Shown here in pieces: positions 23,629 through 35,374 of a stretch of DNA of 64,000 nucleotides. The position numbers and the translations under genes are program-made. Source of the stretch: Acorus gramineus (lineage: Eukaryota; Streptophyta; Magnoliopsida; Acorales; Acoraceae). The stretch's first letter is position 1. Each line of letters opens with the position of its first letter. The notes below the pieces were generated by a model. It worked only from the letters and a program-made list of their open reading frames with translations. It was not told where the DNA came from and searched no databases. The stretch spans positions 12,605,716-12,669,715 of the forward strand of contig CM060849.1 in the NCBI GenBank assembly GCA_030737835.1, given 5' to 3'.

Positions 23629-26600
23629 ACACACACACACAAAAAAAAAAAAAAAAACAAAACAAAAACAAATTGGAAAACTTGCAGAACAAAGTATTAT
23701 AGCTTCGTATAATTGAACAGACCTTGTCATCAGAAAGTGTGTAGCGACCGTTAAAGACACAGTCAGCCTTAGATGCACGAAAATTCATGCATCTTATAAT
23801 CTCTTTAACCTTTTGAGAAGAATTCTGTGCACAAAATGTTGATTATTACTACTCATTCTGACAAGATAGCAATATATATCATATTGTTATAATATCTACA
23901 AGCAGTTCAGGATAGTGACCTTGTAAAGGAACCTCCCACTAGGGAAAAACCTAATGTAGCGATAGTAGCAGACCTGCAAAATAGAAGAAATAATCATTCT
24001 CTTGCCAATTTAAAAATACTGTGAAATACTTATCAGGCTATCCTTGTGATTCCATCTGCTGTCATATTAATATTTCATCACTAACGGGTTTAAGACTGTA
24101 GTGCTCTCTGTCATAATAGCGGGTCCCAAACTTGGATGATGGAGGTCTGTGATAGGCAGTTGACAGCTAGCATAAAAGCTTTGCCATAAAAAAGGAACAT
24201 ATTGCATTCCTCTATTATTGTTATTTTTTGAAGGAAAAGATAGGCTTTCACCTTAATATTTTAAAATGAGAGCCCAATTGAAGTAAAGGATATTGCATTC
24301 CTCTATTGATGTATAGTAATGCTTGCATCCACATGTTTTTAGAAAACTCACCAAGTATTTCAACATATGGAACATATATAGCTTTCTTTAAATTCATTCT
24401 TTCTGTTGGATATAGTTTTTCAAGATCACATTCCCCAAATTCTTGCTGGCACAGCTGTGCAGAGAGAACGAAGAATACCATCCATGGATATATTATTGAT
24501 ATATTATTTCATGAAGAAGCATACCAAGTGTACTGGATTGGTCACTTTCCACTCTGCAACTCCAGTTCGAATGTAGGTGTTCCTACTCACATAAATTCCT
24601 GATGATACAAATACGATGGAAGTCAGGCCCAAAGTTCCTGTTAATAACCTGACAGATAACAAAGATATGTACTTATAGTGACATGAAATATTCAGCTGCG
24701 TAATTTTATCAATTCCTAGCACAACATTAAATAAAAGGGGCAAGTACAAATACAATAAATATCTCATCAGTCCCAGTATTCTGAAACAATAAAATTCCAG
24801 CATGGCTTGTATATTTGTTACAAGTGGGATAGGAATTACTGTTATAGACCAGGAGTTTAATAAAATCAAGGTGGTTTTCTTCTACACTTCATTTAAAAAC
24901 AGTGACTATTGCATCTCAAGACTGGTGTCAAAGACTGATTTCATGAAATTTAACCCATGAAAAAGGCAAACCTATGGGGCTAGTTTGGTAAGGGGTTAAG
25001 ATTTTGAAGATAAGTTGTCCTAATTTTAGGAGATAAAAAGTCCATCAATTTTGTTCATATTCATATTTGTCAAAATTGGGATAAAAAGTAGAGATAAATG
25101 TTATCCCAGCCTTTAAGTGGAACAAAATATCCCCATTTTCATTTCAAAATTGGGACAACTGTCCGCAGTTTATCCCGATTATTTTTATACCAAATGGAGA
25201 TAAGTTGTCCTCCCACTCACTTGTCCCCATAATTACCATTTATCCCACCACTTATCCCCTTACCAAATTAGCCCATGATGTACAAGAGTGACACATTTTA
25301 GTTCTGTGATTAACAGTTTTCGTCACACCAACAAAATTTCTAGCTTAAATCTAATTCAGTTAAACTATACATATTCAATAATTAGTTTCATCCCTAAGCT
25401 ACACTATGAATTCATTTAGAACAAGTTAATAGCCAAAATCATATAAATTGTGACTTGATAAATACCATCGGTGCGAAGCCGTGGCCTAAGGATCCACATC
25501 CTCCGCCACGAACCCTCGTACATGCGCTGGACGATCCTAGAATTTTCCATTGCTCCAAAGGACTTCAAAAGAAGGTGTTTATATTGGTCAGTTACAATCA
25601 CTTTTGTTATTTATAACAGAACAATGAGCAACAATGAGCCATACAGGACATCTACCTGCCAGGTTTTTAAGCATGCACTCCTCCAGAATGTAGGATTGCG
25701 GATGGTATATTTCCATTTCCGACAAACACATGAAGCCTTGCCTAGGCTATACGGAGGCAATCGTGCGAAAACCTGATTAAAAGGATGAAGTTAAGCAATG
25801 CAATCAATTGTTGTCAACAAATAGTCTTGAAGGAGACAGATTATATCGGGTTATAATAACTTTTATGCATGTCTACATTTTTCACAAGAAAATAGCCATG
25901 CATATTCATATGCACTAATGTGGACATGAAGCCCTTGAAATACACGCAGGCATCCACATATTTTTGTGCTCATATATTATGCATCATGAATTTAATAATG
26001 TTTCTCAAATGCCATTTTGTTAAAGTGTTTAATAAGTCAAATATGAACAAATTAGCAATAATTTTAATCCCCCCTCTCACACACACCACATGGGAAGGAA
26101 AATCATTAGGAGATTACTGTTGATGTGGGTCATAAGTTTAATATTCTTCTCCTGAAATACATGTAGCTCTGACTGAGGCTCTCCAAACAATCAATGAGGT
26201 AGATCTGGGAGGTAAGATGGAAAGCTTCTTATCAATCTCATGGAAAACGTGTAAGCATGATATCTTATTTCATACCTCTCATATGCATGTCTTTATTACA
26301 GAATAACCACATTTGTGCTTCAGACATAATATTACCAATAAAATCCAAAGCACATGAAATTGATTCTCAGGAAGTCCTTGATGAGTGCCACAAGAGTATG
26401 CATTTAAGAATTTACGCTATTCCTGACAAGTGAGAATCTAATTTCCAAAATCGAGTTCTTCAAATGTTTGGACCACATTGTTCAGAAGAATAATGGCCAG
26501 AATTCTATAATTTAGTTCTGGATTTTCGGTCTAGAAAATCAACCAACGTTACCTCAAAGAGCAATTCATCGGGTAAGCAGCGATGGATGAGAGCAGTATC

Positions 26601-27168
26601 AACAAATGGCTTATCACTCGTACTGCCGAAAGCAGGAAAAGGCCGAACTCTAACTCCATAAAGATCTAATGAGGGAGCATAAGGCAATCAGATAACATTT
26701 GTAATTTTCATATAAGGAGAAGCTAATTACACTAAAGTCCACAAATGAAAGAAGACTCATATGCAAGAGTAAAATAGGTGATCCTAAAGTTCTGTAGCTT
26801 TAGATATTGCTTAGAAACTTACTCCACCAAGGGCGCTGCATTTCCATAAATTGCACGGCTCTCAGATGAGATGATGTGCTAACATCTGCAGGCACTGACA
26901 AGGACAATTCTGCAAGGGAAAAATATAGGAAAAAGGATATGGAGACATTATAAAAATCACAATATTTATAGGAGTTTCAAAAAAAATACTAAGTGTTACC
27001 AACAAAGAAGAAAACAAGTTCACCGCTCATTCAGCTATTATTTGAAATGATAATATTGTTCAAATTTTCTTCATTTCAATTTACTTGAAAATTCATTATA
27101 TTTGAAGCCACCAGCCAATATAGTTCAAGAGGAGGAGCAAATTCGGAGGTCTTATTTGGTGCATCCAT
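20766..27168 (-). CDS. FBP7: F-box protein of the FBXO9 / plant FBP7 type
   Basis: Probable substrate-recognition subunit of an SCF ubiquitin ligase. Minus-strand exons that splice cleanly in frame are 26909-26823, 26665-26553, 25772-25656, 25562-25466, 24598-24525, 23973-23920, 23824-23723, 23151-23093, 22968-22758 and 20825-20766 (TGA). In order they give [17 protein letters not shown], the F-box ([20 protein letters not shown]...[20 protein letters not shown]), [101 protein letters not shown] and the end EKMDFYVPG. Human FBXO9 shares the RPR.R.DGVY..TTYIR and [10 protein letters not shown] blocks. The upstream exon 27168-27085 ([10 protein letters not shown]) belongs to the gene, but its frame does not join exon 26909 (see findings). 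From memory, Arabidopsis FBP7 (At1g21760) was described as a temperature-stress-induced regulator. The gene is tail to tail with its usual neighbour, the acetyltransferase. Confidence 0.93.
21252..21303. repeat. Short tandem duplication in F-box gene last intron
   Basis: CTCTGGATGGTCAAAAAAAT followed by ATTCA occurs twice back to back. This is a local slip duplication in the long intron between the last two coding exons. Confidence 0.8.
23589..23657. repeat. 38-nt pure C run followed by (CA)n and A-rich tract
   Basis: An unbroken run of 38 C (23589-23626) is followed by AAACACACACACACAC and A18. It lies in the intron between exons 23824-23723 and 23151-23093 of the F-box gene, so the transcript carries a poly-G tract. 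The complementary G run could form quadruplexes, and the C strand an i-motif. The exact length is unreliable, because homopolymers are a common assembly error. Confidence 0.85.
24977..25274. mobile_element. MITE with 23-bp TIRs in an F-box gene intron
   Basis: A 298-bp element has ends GGGCTAGTTTGGTAAGGGG and CCCCTTACCAAATTAGCCC that are inverse copies. It also has further internal inverse motifs (AAGTTGTCC, CAAAATTGGGA). ATG flanks both sides, a possible 3-bp target duplication. No coding capacity. The GGGC.AGTTTGGT end resembles Tourist-like (PIF/Harbinger) MITEs. Confidence 0.8.
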
Positions 27169-28620
27169 CTGCATCAGCAAGATTTCATAATCCAACTCTA
27201 TTCTTTACACATTAACAACCATTTATTATTGGGGAAAGAAACTAAAAAACCTAATGAGTGAAAAAAAATTATGAAGATAGAATTTAGTTCTTGAAAAAGC
27301 TAACTACACACATGAAATGATATATATATATATATATATAGTCGGAATATTACTGATAGCTCTTCCCCCCTCTGTTAGGTACAAGATTAACATCACTCAA
27401 GAAAATTGTCGATTCAAGCATCCTCGAGGAATAGCAGAATAGAGGTGGAATAACAGTGGGTAAGGTGGAATGAGGAGAAAAAGCTATTTGGATAGCATGG
27501 ATAAAGTGGTATTGGTATGCCATAATAGGAGAGAATAAGGTGGTATTGATATTCCAGGTCCCTGGAATTGAGTTACTCAATCTATGCCACTGGTATAAAG
27601 GGGGCCAACCTGTCAAATTACAATTTCAACTCTTATATATCAAGGGGGATCACACGTCAAATCATTTTTCACTTTTTATAAATCATTATTCACATCTTAT
27701 TCATCTTTTATCCACAACTTATTCATGGTCAACTAGATAACAAGAATTTCATTATTACGTTTCCCAACATGAATAACTAAAAATACAACTAAACAAAAAA
27801 TGGTTTACTCCAGTCTTATAATTATCTATCCCAGTATACTTCTCTATCCCATATAACCTAATTCTTCTATCAACAGGGGGTAAGATGGGATCATGTTATG
27901 CATTCCTCCCTGGCTAAACTAAAACTACAGCAATATCTAGGCATGGAATAAGCATCGTTGTGTAGATTTATGATCTATCCTCAATCATTAGGAAAGAAAA
28001 GGGAACCCATAAGTCAACCAATGGCTGCAGTATTCCAACAATTTAGAACAAACCAAAAATGATTCTTCCCAATTTCAAATCCAAATATTGCTCTCAGATT
28101 CAATTTCAATACACCAAAAAACCAAAATACCGCGGGAATTGTTCACCTATATTGATTGCTCAAAACCACTTCAAAAATGACATTTTTTTTATTACATTTT
28201 CACATGAACCATCAAAGACCCAGATAGAAAAATCGCATAATTTGAACATCAATAACACAAAAAAAAAAAAATCCACAGGAACCGATTGGAATAAGAATTG
28301 CAGAGCCGACGTATTGTTAAGAAATCGAAACTCAAAACAACCACCGAAAAATAAAAAGGCCCATACAATCAATATAGAACATTCAAAATCAAACCCAATT
28401 GAAGAAACAACAGAAACGGCATCGAATTCACGAAATTCGTAGACATATAAAGACAATCAGACAAACGAACAATCAACTCGAATGAAAACCCATTCCACAA
28501 ATAGCCAGGTTTCGTGAATTGTATATTCAAAAAAACAATTCTTTTACAATCCAAAATGAACTGGAAGAACTTGAAACTCGATAGAGTCACCTGAGGCCAT
28601 TATCGCCGACGATCGAAGGT
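27169..28620 (-). other. 5' region of the F-box gene: first exon, intron 1 and an inserted MITE
   Basis: At 28600-28591 (minus) the sequence ATGGCCTCAG is followed by a GTGACT donor. The next acceptor is at 27169, giving a first intron of about 1.4 kb. This short exon probably holds the 5' UTR and either the start (MAS-) or a short upstream ORF. The intron carries a (TA)n run at about 27321-27341 and a copy of the window's four-copy MITE family (about 27420-27895). Confidence 0.6.
27420..27895. mobile_element. MITE family copy (1 of 4)
   Basis: It shares with 28890-29446, 33029-33532 and about 44560-45085 the conserved phrases AACAAGAATAA, CAACTAAACAAAAAATGGTTT or their complements, TTATTCATCTTTTATCC and TATCCCA. 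Orientation is opposite to the 28890 and 33029 copies. The ends are less clear than in those copies. No coding capacity. Confidence 0.55.
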
Positions 28621-28889
28621 TTAGTTCCTACCTTGCCCCGTCTCCGGTTTCGAGGAAATGATAAAAAAAAAAAAATTTAGATAATCGGTATGAGGGCATG
28701 ATCACAGCCGTACAATGTATGAGGCTCAAAACTTATAATAACATCTCCATTGGCCACTTAAGAATTTTAGATATTCGAAGGTCCGTTGATTCTAATGGGA
28801 TCTCCATTTAAAAAACAATATCAAGTCTCAACTTTACAGGTCCTAAATCAAATATGTAATAAGTGTATATTGTCTATTTTATATATTCA

Positions 28890-29446
28890 CCCCCCGTTTG
28901 GGGTATGATATGGGGTTATTCGTCCTTGATAACTATACTGGGATAGATAACAATCTATGTTGAATAGGTAAATTTTTATTTGGTTGTCTTTTTTGTTATT
29001 CTCATTGGAAAACGTAAAATTCATCTTTTTGTTGTTTGGTTCACCTTGGATAAAGTAAGGATAAGTAATAGATAAAAGATGGATAAGAGTTTATGACTTT
29101 TTAAATGACAATTATACTCCTGCATAAATTATTTGCGTTTGGGAATAAGTATGAGAGATGTGTGTGTGATATGATAGACGTGATAGTTTTTGGAATGTGT
29201 GTAGAGAGGGTTAGGATAGATAAATTTTTTAAAATGACAGAGAAGAGTATTTTTATCCATTGGTATAGATAAGCCCTGATAAACAATTCTAGCCTTTTCT
29301 GAGAATAATTATCAGGCGGTCAGGCTTTATCCTAGCTTATCCAGACAGAGCTATCAGGGTTTATTCTAGTAAAACAAACAACTTTTTTTTACTATTCTCT
29401 TGTATTCTTCTCTATTCCATGCTTATGTTCCACCCCAAATGGGAGG
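28890..29446. mobile_element. MITE family copy (2 of 4), nested in element A
   Basis: A 557-bp element has inverse ends CCCCCCGTTTGGGGTATG and CCACCCCAAATGGGAGG. It splits the sequence that is continuous in element B at about 35420 (GTCTATAATACCCTTAATGC), which shows it was inserted after A and B parted. Closest relative is 33029-33532, in the same orientation and alignable nearly end to end. Confidence 0.8.
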
Positions 29447-29586
29447 TTAATGCTATTATATCATTTACCACCTCAAGATTTATTCCACGAATAGTGAAAT
29501 TTAATCTCCATTCAAAGTCAAAATCAATCTCCATTTCAAACCCAAAAACCCTCTCTCTTTCCCCATCGTCAACAACAAATCCTAAT

Positions 29587-29589
<3 letters not shown>

Positions 29590-29624
<35 letters not shown>

Positions 29625-29625
29625 G
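29590..29625. repeat. (GA)n microsatellite
   Basis: AGAGAGAGAGAG repeated to about 34 bp inside element A, in the leader-like region before the ATGTCTCTCG exon. Similar GA or CT runs occur at 30917-30944 and 34555-34572. Confidence 0.8.
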
Positions 29626-30531
29626 ATTGAAATCCATTTAGAGAGAGAGATATATATATTCAGATCGAGAGAGACAGAGAGAGGTGAAAATGAAATTAGA
29701 GATGCCGAGCGTGGCAGTGAAGCTTTACAGCGTCTTCTTCAAGTTCCTCCTCAATCACCGCCTTCAATCCCAAAACAACCCTTTTTTTTCGATTTGGATA
29801 TCACCTCCATGTCTCTCGAATCAGGTTTGATATTATTATATTCATAATCGAGTTGTGTTTTGCTTATTGTTTTAAATTTAAACACAACTTTTTTTATGTG
29901 TTGAATGTTATTTTCCACGGTTTGATTTGTTTTTGTCCCAATACCTTAAATGTAACACTCGATATTGTTACATTTTATATATGAATAGTTTGTATGATGT
30001 TACTGTTACATTGTTGACAATGTAAATAGTCATTTTTTAAATTTGAGTTATTTTTGTTATATTTGTAAATGTAATAGTCAACCGCATACATGTATTGATT
30101 TATATTTGTTACATCCATAAATGTAACAGTCAACTACAGGTAAATTGCATGGAATGCAAAACACATAGGTAAATGTAACTGTTATATTACATTTATGTAA
30201 ATGTAATAATTTTTATGAAAATGAATCAAATAGTTCATGTAATATTTGTTAAATATAACTCACAACAAAAAAGGTGTTTGATATTTTTCATAAAATGTAA
30301 CTGACTATTGAAAAAATGATTTGTTTTAAAATTGTTTAAACATTGTATGGAATGTAAAACAGTTATGTAAATGTAATTGTTATGTTACATTTATGTAAAT
30401 GTAACAATATTTATGTAAATATAATAAATAGTTGTAAATGATGTAAATATTTAGGAAATGTATTTGTATTTTCAGAGATCTTATGTAAATTGAAAAGATG
30501 TTTGTCAAATGCTATAATGTTTAGTTAATAA

Positions 30532-31472
30532 GAGCATCTTCAAAAGTCTCCCTACAAGACTCATTTCCTAACATAGAGAGCTAAAAATTAAAAAAAAAAG
30601 GTCCAAAAGACTTCTTAGAAGACTCCATACAATATTTTTTTCCTTACAAGGCTCTGTATATGAGCTTTGTAGGAAAAATTATAATGTTAAAGGACCACAT
30701 TGCCCATTTTAACAAAACTTCTTTTTTTTTTCTTGCTAACTCTCTTTCCCTCTCTCCATTTTTTTCAACCAAAATGAAACTCTCTTCCAAATAGATCTCA
30801 TCTTCCTCTACAAACCCTAAAAAATAATAAAAAATTAAAATATTTGATTTCATCTCATCAAAACTTTTGAATCTATCCGAAACTCCTCCATCCGTTCGCC
30901 ATTTGTCCGCCGATATCTCTCTCTCTCTCTCTCTCTCTCTCTCCGGGTTTGATATGTGAATGCCTTCAACAATCATTTTCTCTCTCTTTTGAAATCACAC
31001 ATGCATCTCTCTCTCTCTCACACACACACAGGCCTTGAAAGGGTTTGATCTAAACCTCTTTATTTATTTTTTAGGGTTTAAGGGTTTTTTTTTTTTTTTT
31101 GGGTTTTGAATTTTTGTAAGAATATTTGAATGTGTTTGCTCAAAAACTCTTTTTTGTGGGGTGGTGGTTTTGAAGGTGGTTATGTTGGAAACTTGGAATT
31201 GGTTCAAATTTTTTTATTTTTGTGTTTCATATTTGTCTTTTATTGTTATGCTTTAATTCTTTGATTTTTAGAGTGATAAAAAAATTATAAAACGTGTTTT
31301 TAGGTCTTATAATTTATACATATGAATAAAGGTAAATAGGCCATTTGGAATGAATGTAGGATAAGAATGAAGAGGCTTTTGGAGTGATAAAAAAAAAGCT
31401 CCCTACATGTCATAGGGAGCTTTTTTTTCTCTACAATATAAGGAAACATTGAGGAGGCTTTTGAAGATGCTC
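30532..31472. mobile_element. PIF/Harbinger-like non-autonomous element, nested in element A
   Basis: A 941-bp element has inverse ends GAGCATCTTCAAAAGTCTCC and GGAGGCTTTTGAAGATGCTC flanked by TAA on both sides (30529-30531 and 31473-31475). A 3-bp TAA/TTA duplication is typical of PIF/Harbinger. The interior has CT-rich and leader-like sequence but no transposase. Insertion in the middle of element A makes it younger than A. Confidence 0.85.
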
Positions 31473-31870
31473 TAACATTCTTCAAAAAAGTTGTATATAG
31501 TACGAATGTAATTTTTTTTTTAAAAAGAGTAGCCACTTGAAGGATTTTGACAAAAAAAAACAATTTAGGTAAGTTTTGGAGTAATTTAGGTAAGTTTTGG
31601 ATGTAACTGAAATACAAAATCCAGTTACTAGGTAAGGATTTCAAAAGTTAAATTTTGAAATACATAAATTTTAGTGTAACAGTGAAAAATTAATAACTAA
31701 TTAGATAAAAAGGGGGATTTGGGTTAATGAAGGGCATATTTATATTTTGCCATTTTACCCTTTTTGAAAAGTCAACAAGCCAATCAATGAGATGATGACA
31801 CTCATGAGACTTGTGAGTATGGCTTATATTTTGGGACTTAAGTATCATGACTCTTTAAAAATTTTTGATA

Positions 31871-33028
31871 TTATGAAGGGACATCGATTCCAATTATAAA
31901 TTTTAAATTTTTATTATATGAACCTTTAAATCATTATTTTGGATTATAAAATACTCATTCTACCATTTATTTCTTTCATTATATGAACATGTGAGTTTTA
32001 AACCATTCATGTATTTCGGTTCAATGAATGATTCGATTTTAAAACAATACTTTTAAACTTCAAATAAAAAAAATTATGAAAAATTAACACACATTTGAAT
32101 ATAAATTTCAATTTTCTCTTAAATATAATTTATGTAATAATATAAGAGTTAAATGTCATTTTTATAAAGGTGTCGAGGGGTGTTTGAGGTATTTTAGAGG
32201 GTGTGGACATTTGAAGTCCCAAAAATGATCTCCAAATATAAAAGCCAAGGGTTTCTGAGACCGCAAATTGAATATTTGCATCCCCCTAGGAGTTGGCCAG
32301 CCTACATATCTTTGATATACAAGCTGATTGGAGATGCTCTTAGCTCGTCAAACAATTGTTATTAGTGAAATGTTATTCTCAGTTCTTTTTTTTTTACAAT
32401 AGTAAATATCATTTAACGATATATATGCTTTGACGAAAAGTGTATATCGCTCTATTTCAAATTGAATGAACACATTTTTAATAAATGCAATTTTTTTAAT
32501 GATGTATATACCTCGTCTAACAATGTATATGCTTCATTGGATTTTTAACGATGCATATGAGATTATATCTTAAACCGTAGAAAAGACTGAGTGTAATAGT
32601 TCTCTATCTCACATCATAAACATAAATAACTTGGGACCGCATCAGAGTTATTTATGCAATCCACCTTTTCATAACTGTGGATTGAGCACAGATTTTTTAT
32701 GAAGATTAAAGACCACAATACTCGTGTGATTTGATTTTATTTCAGAATATATTAGTACAATTAAGAAATAAAATCGTACAATATTTAAATTATGTTGTAT
32801 AATATAACATTTTAAATTGTAAACATTAATTTATTTTATATGTATTAATTAATAATATTATAAATATTATTGCATAATATTACATAATAATGCATAATAT
32901 TATTACAATCTCATTCTTTTAAACAATGTGGGATTAAACACATCACCATCACCCAATTCGAGAACCTCTCCAAAATATAAACAATACATTTTTCAATCCA
33001 AAAGAGAGAAAGAGTAGAGATGTTCTTA
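31871..33028. other. AT-rich region with a GAGGTATAT-family repeat copy
   Basis: No gene was seen. At about 32405-32560 a copy of the dispersed repeat appears (AACGATATATATGCTTTGAC, GTGTATATCGCT, GTATATACCTCGTCTAAC). The stretch ending GATTGGAGATGCTCTTAG near 32345 looks like a MITE terminus of the GAGCATCTCCAATC type, whose partner end was not found with confidence. Confidence 0.45.
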
Positions 33029-33532
33029 CCCCCCATTTAAGGTGTGATGTAGAATTTTCACCTCGGATGGCTATTTTGGGATAGATATAACAATCTATGC
33101 ATAATAAGTAAATTTTTATTTGGTTACATTTTCTGTTATTCTTATTGACAAATAAATGAAAAGTGATTTTTGTTATTTGGTTCACCTTAAATTGAAGATG
33201 ATTGGTGGATAAACAACAACTATACCTTTGCATAAATTATCTATTTTTAAAAATAAGTGTGAGAAATTTCTATATAATATAATAGATGTGACATGTTTTT
33301 GAGATGCGTGTGATAGTATTAGGTGAGATAATTTTTTTTTTTAAATGACAAAAAGGTATTTTTATCCATTGACATTAATAAACACAATTCCACCACCGGC
33401 CTAGAATAGTTATCTGGACTATTTCTAACTTATCCAAACAAGCTATTGAGGTTTATTATTTAAAAAGACAGATTTTTTTTCCTTATTTTCATCTATTCTC
33501 CATTATTCCCTGTGCCTTATCCCAAATGGGGG
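33029..33532. mobile_element. MITE family copy (3 of 4)
   Basis: About 504 bp with inverse ends CCCCCCATTTAAGGTGTG and TTATCCCAAATGGGGG. Along its length it repeats 28890-29446: GGGATAGATATAACAATCTATG, AAGTAAATTTTTATTTGGTT and TTATTTGGTTCACCTTA. No coding capacity. Confidence 0.8.
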
Positions 33533-34539
33533 ATAGAGACTTAAAAATTTGAAAAAGTTTCAGGGACCTAAAAAAGGATGTCAATAAATATTTAATTGAT
33601 TCACACTCCAATTAAAGAACATTAGTAAATAAGAAAACATAGGTTTTTACTTGTCAATAAAGGTTTTTATTTTTTTGTATATCTGAATATAGTATTAAGA
33701 GTTGAATTGAAAAAAATTAGTACTTTTTAGTTTCAAAAGATTTTTTTGGATATTTATAAATTTTATCAGATTTGTTTGGCACTTATTCTAATGATTATAC
33801 AAAACATATCCTCATGTAAAACATTAATGAGATGAAATAACAAAAAAAAATTGTAAACAACTTCAAAAAGTTAAAAATATCTAAACAAAATATTGTAAAA
33901 TTTAATAATGATAATTTTTTACTATGTTAATATTTTTGATAAGATACTCATCAAACTTAATAACAAATACAAAAACTCTCAAATAAAAATCATATTATTG
34001 ATAATATTTTTTAATAAGACAAGGGTGTGAAAGAGTTTTAATAGGGTGAGGGGAGCCTATAAATTAGATGAGACAAGGTCATTTGCATCATTTTAAGTTA
34101 TAAAATTGTTAAGAGAGACTTTTTGGTAGAACTCCTAAAATAGTCATTTTGGGTAGTTCTTGTCTTAGAAGACACTTTTATGTATTTTTTCTAAATTTAA
34201 ATCACATAAATATTATTAATAAATTAGTATTCATCCACGCACAATGTTTGTGTAAATAAAAAAAACATTTTGAAAAAAAGCCTCTTAACCCAACACCCTC
34301 TTTTTTGCTTACCCCCTTTATAGGTAATATAATATCTCTTGTTATGTATACATGAATACTAATAATAAACTTCATGCATGAATAATTTTTTTATTATTTA
34401 TTAATATTTTTTAATGGGGGTGTTAAATAATAAAATGTATGATAATATTTAAAAAATAAATTACATAAGGATAGTCATGTTATTCTAATTTTTAAAATTC
34501 TAAAAGAAAACTTTTTTAGATAGAATATTTAAAAATGGC
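33533..34539. other. AT-rich intergenic region, nothing recognised
   Basis: Very AT-rich with many short A and T runs. No gene, terminal repeat or tandem array stands out. Confidence 0.4.
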
Positions 34540-34880
34540 CTGTTGAAGACGTGAGAGAGAGAGAGAGAGAGTGATCGGAGAGGAAAGAAGCTGGAAGAAG
34601 GAAGAGAGGAATCGGTGCAAAAAGTGTGGAATGACATTTGTCATGTGCAGGGTTTTTTTTGTATTTTGTTAATATTGCAGGGGGTTATATGCACATATAT
34701 TGTTTGGTTAAGGTTAACTAACGGAATATTATGTTAATATTCCTCACAAATTGAAGGAAAATTAACTCAGGTGTATTTGCTTAATCATGGAAACTTTCAG
34801 TGAGTCATATGGATTTTCATAAAATGCAAGGCGAGATATGGATATTTGTTAACTTTTAAAAGGTTATATTATATACATTG
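34540..34880. mobile_element. Decayed fragment of the 4413-5239 TIR family
   Basis: Phrases of that family recur: GCAGGGGGTTATATGCACAT, GGTTAAGGTTAACTAACGG, ACTTTCAGTGAGTCATATGG and GATATGGATATTTG. Only one side is readable. A (GA)n run and a GAAGG-rich stretch stand where the internal part should be. Confidence 0.55.
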
Positions 34881-34909
34881 TTCTAAAAAAAATAAGGAAA
34901 AATTGATTA

Positions 34910-35365
34910 TTATATACATTTTTAGGTCCCTAAAATTTTTTATGTTTTTTTATTGATTCTTAATGTGGTGAAAATTATTTTTAGGTCCCTCCAGCATGAT
35001 ATTTTTTAAAAATACCAAAAACGTCCCCTTGTCTATAAATTTTAGTGCACTGTTAACACTTCCCACTATATTGTTAAGTATAACAGTACACTGTTAACAC
35101 TCCCTACTACATTGTTATACTTTGCATAAAATGCCCCAGCCCAATTATTTCAATACACTGTAAACACTTCCCAATACATCGTTAAGTATCTCCAGTACAC
35201 TGTTAACACTCTTCTGTACATTGTTAACATTCACATAATTGTGCAAGGGCATTTTCAGTATTTTTAACACAACATCATGTTGGAGGGATCTAAAATAACT
35301 TTTCACCGTATTAGGGACCTAATAAAAACTTAAAAACTCTCAGGAACCTAAAAATAATCAATAAT
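34910..35365. mobile_element. Palindromic MITE with internal tandem repeats
   Basis: The left 100 bp (TTTTTAGGTCCCT, GGTGAAAATTATTTTTAGGT, CCCTCCAGCATGATAT) are answered in inverse on the right (ATCATGTTGGAGGGATC, AAAATAACTTTTCACCG, AGGAACCTAAAAAT). Between them (about 35040-35235) a unit of roughly 60 bp built on ACACTGTTAACACTTCCC and CATTGTTAAGTAT is repeated about four times with variation. No coding frame. Confidence 0.75.
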
Positions 35366-35374
35366 GTTTTCTAG

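Larger units (their letters stand above)
28825..31870 (+). mobile_element. Long non-autonomous element A (FAR1-like/MULE-related), with nested insertions
   Basis: Its left part (CAACTTTACAGGTCCTAAATC, then AAGTGTATATTGTCTAT), middle (an exon-like ATGTCTCTCGAATCAG followed by GT, then a TGTAAC-rich intron-like tract) and right part (AAAAGTCAACAAGCCAATCA and GGGACTTAAGTATCATGAC) match element B at 35375-37820 in the same order. Two other elements are inserted in it: a MITE at 28890-29446 and a Harbinger-like element at 30532-31472. No intact coding frame is present. It is called a FAR1/Mutator-related element because copy B holds FAR1-like exons. Terminal repeats were not resolved, so the ends are approximate. 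Confidence 0.55.

Noticed and set aside
23472-23788. Open frames with long poly-Gly on the minus strand
   Set aside because: They are produced by the 38-nt C homopolymer inside an F-box gene intron and have no other support.
24306-24602. Plus-strand frames across F-box gene exons (also 25471-25776)
   Set aside because: Antisense shadows of minus-strand exons that encode clearly conserved F-box protein sequence.
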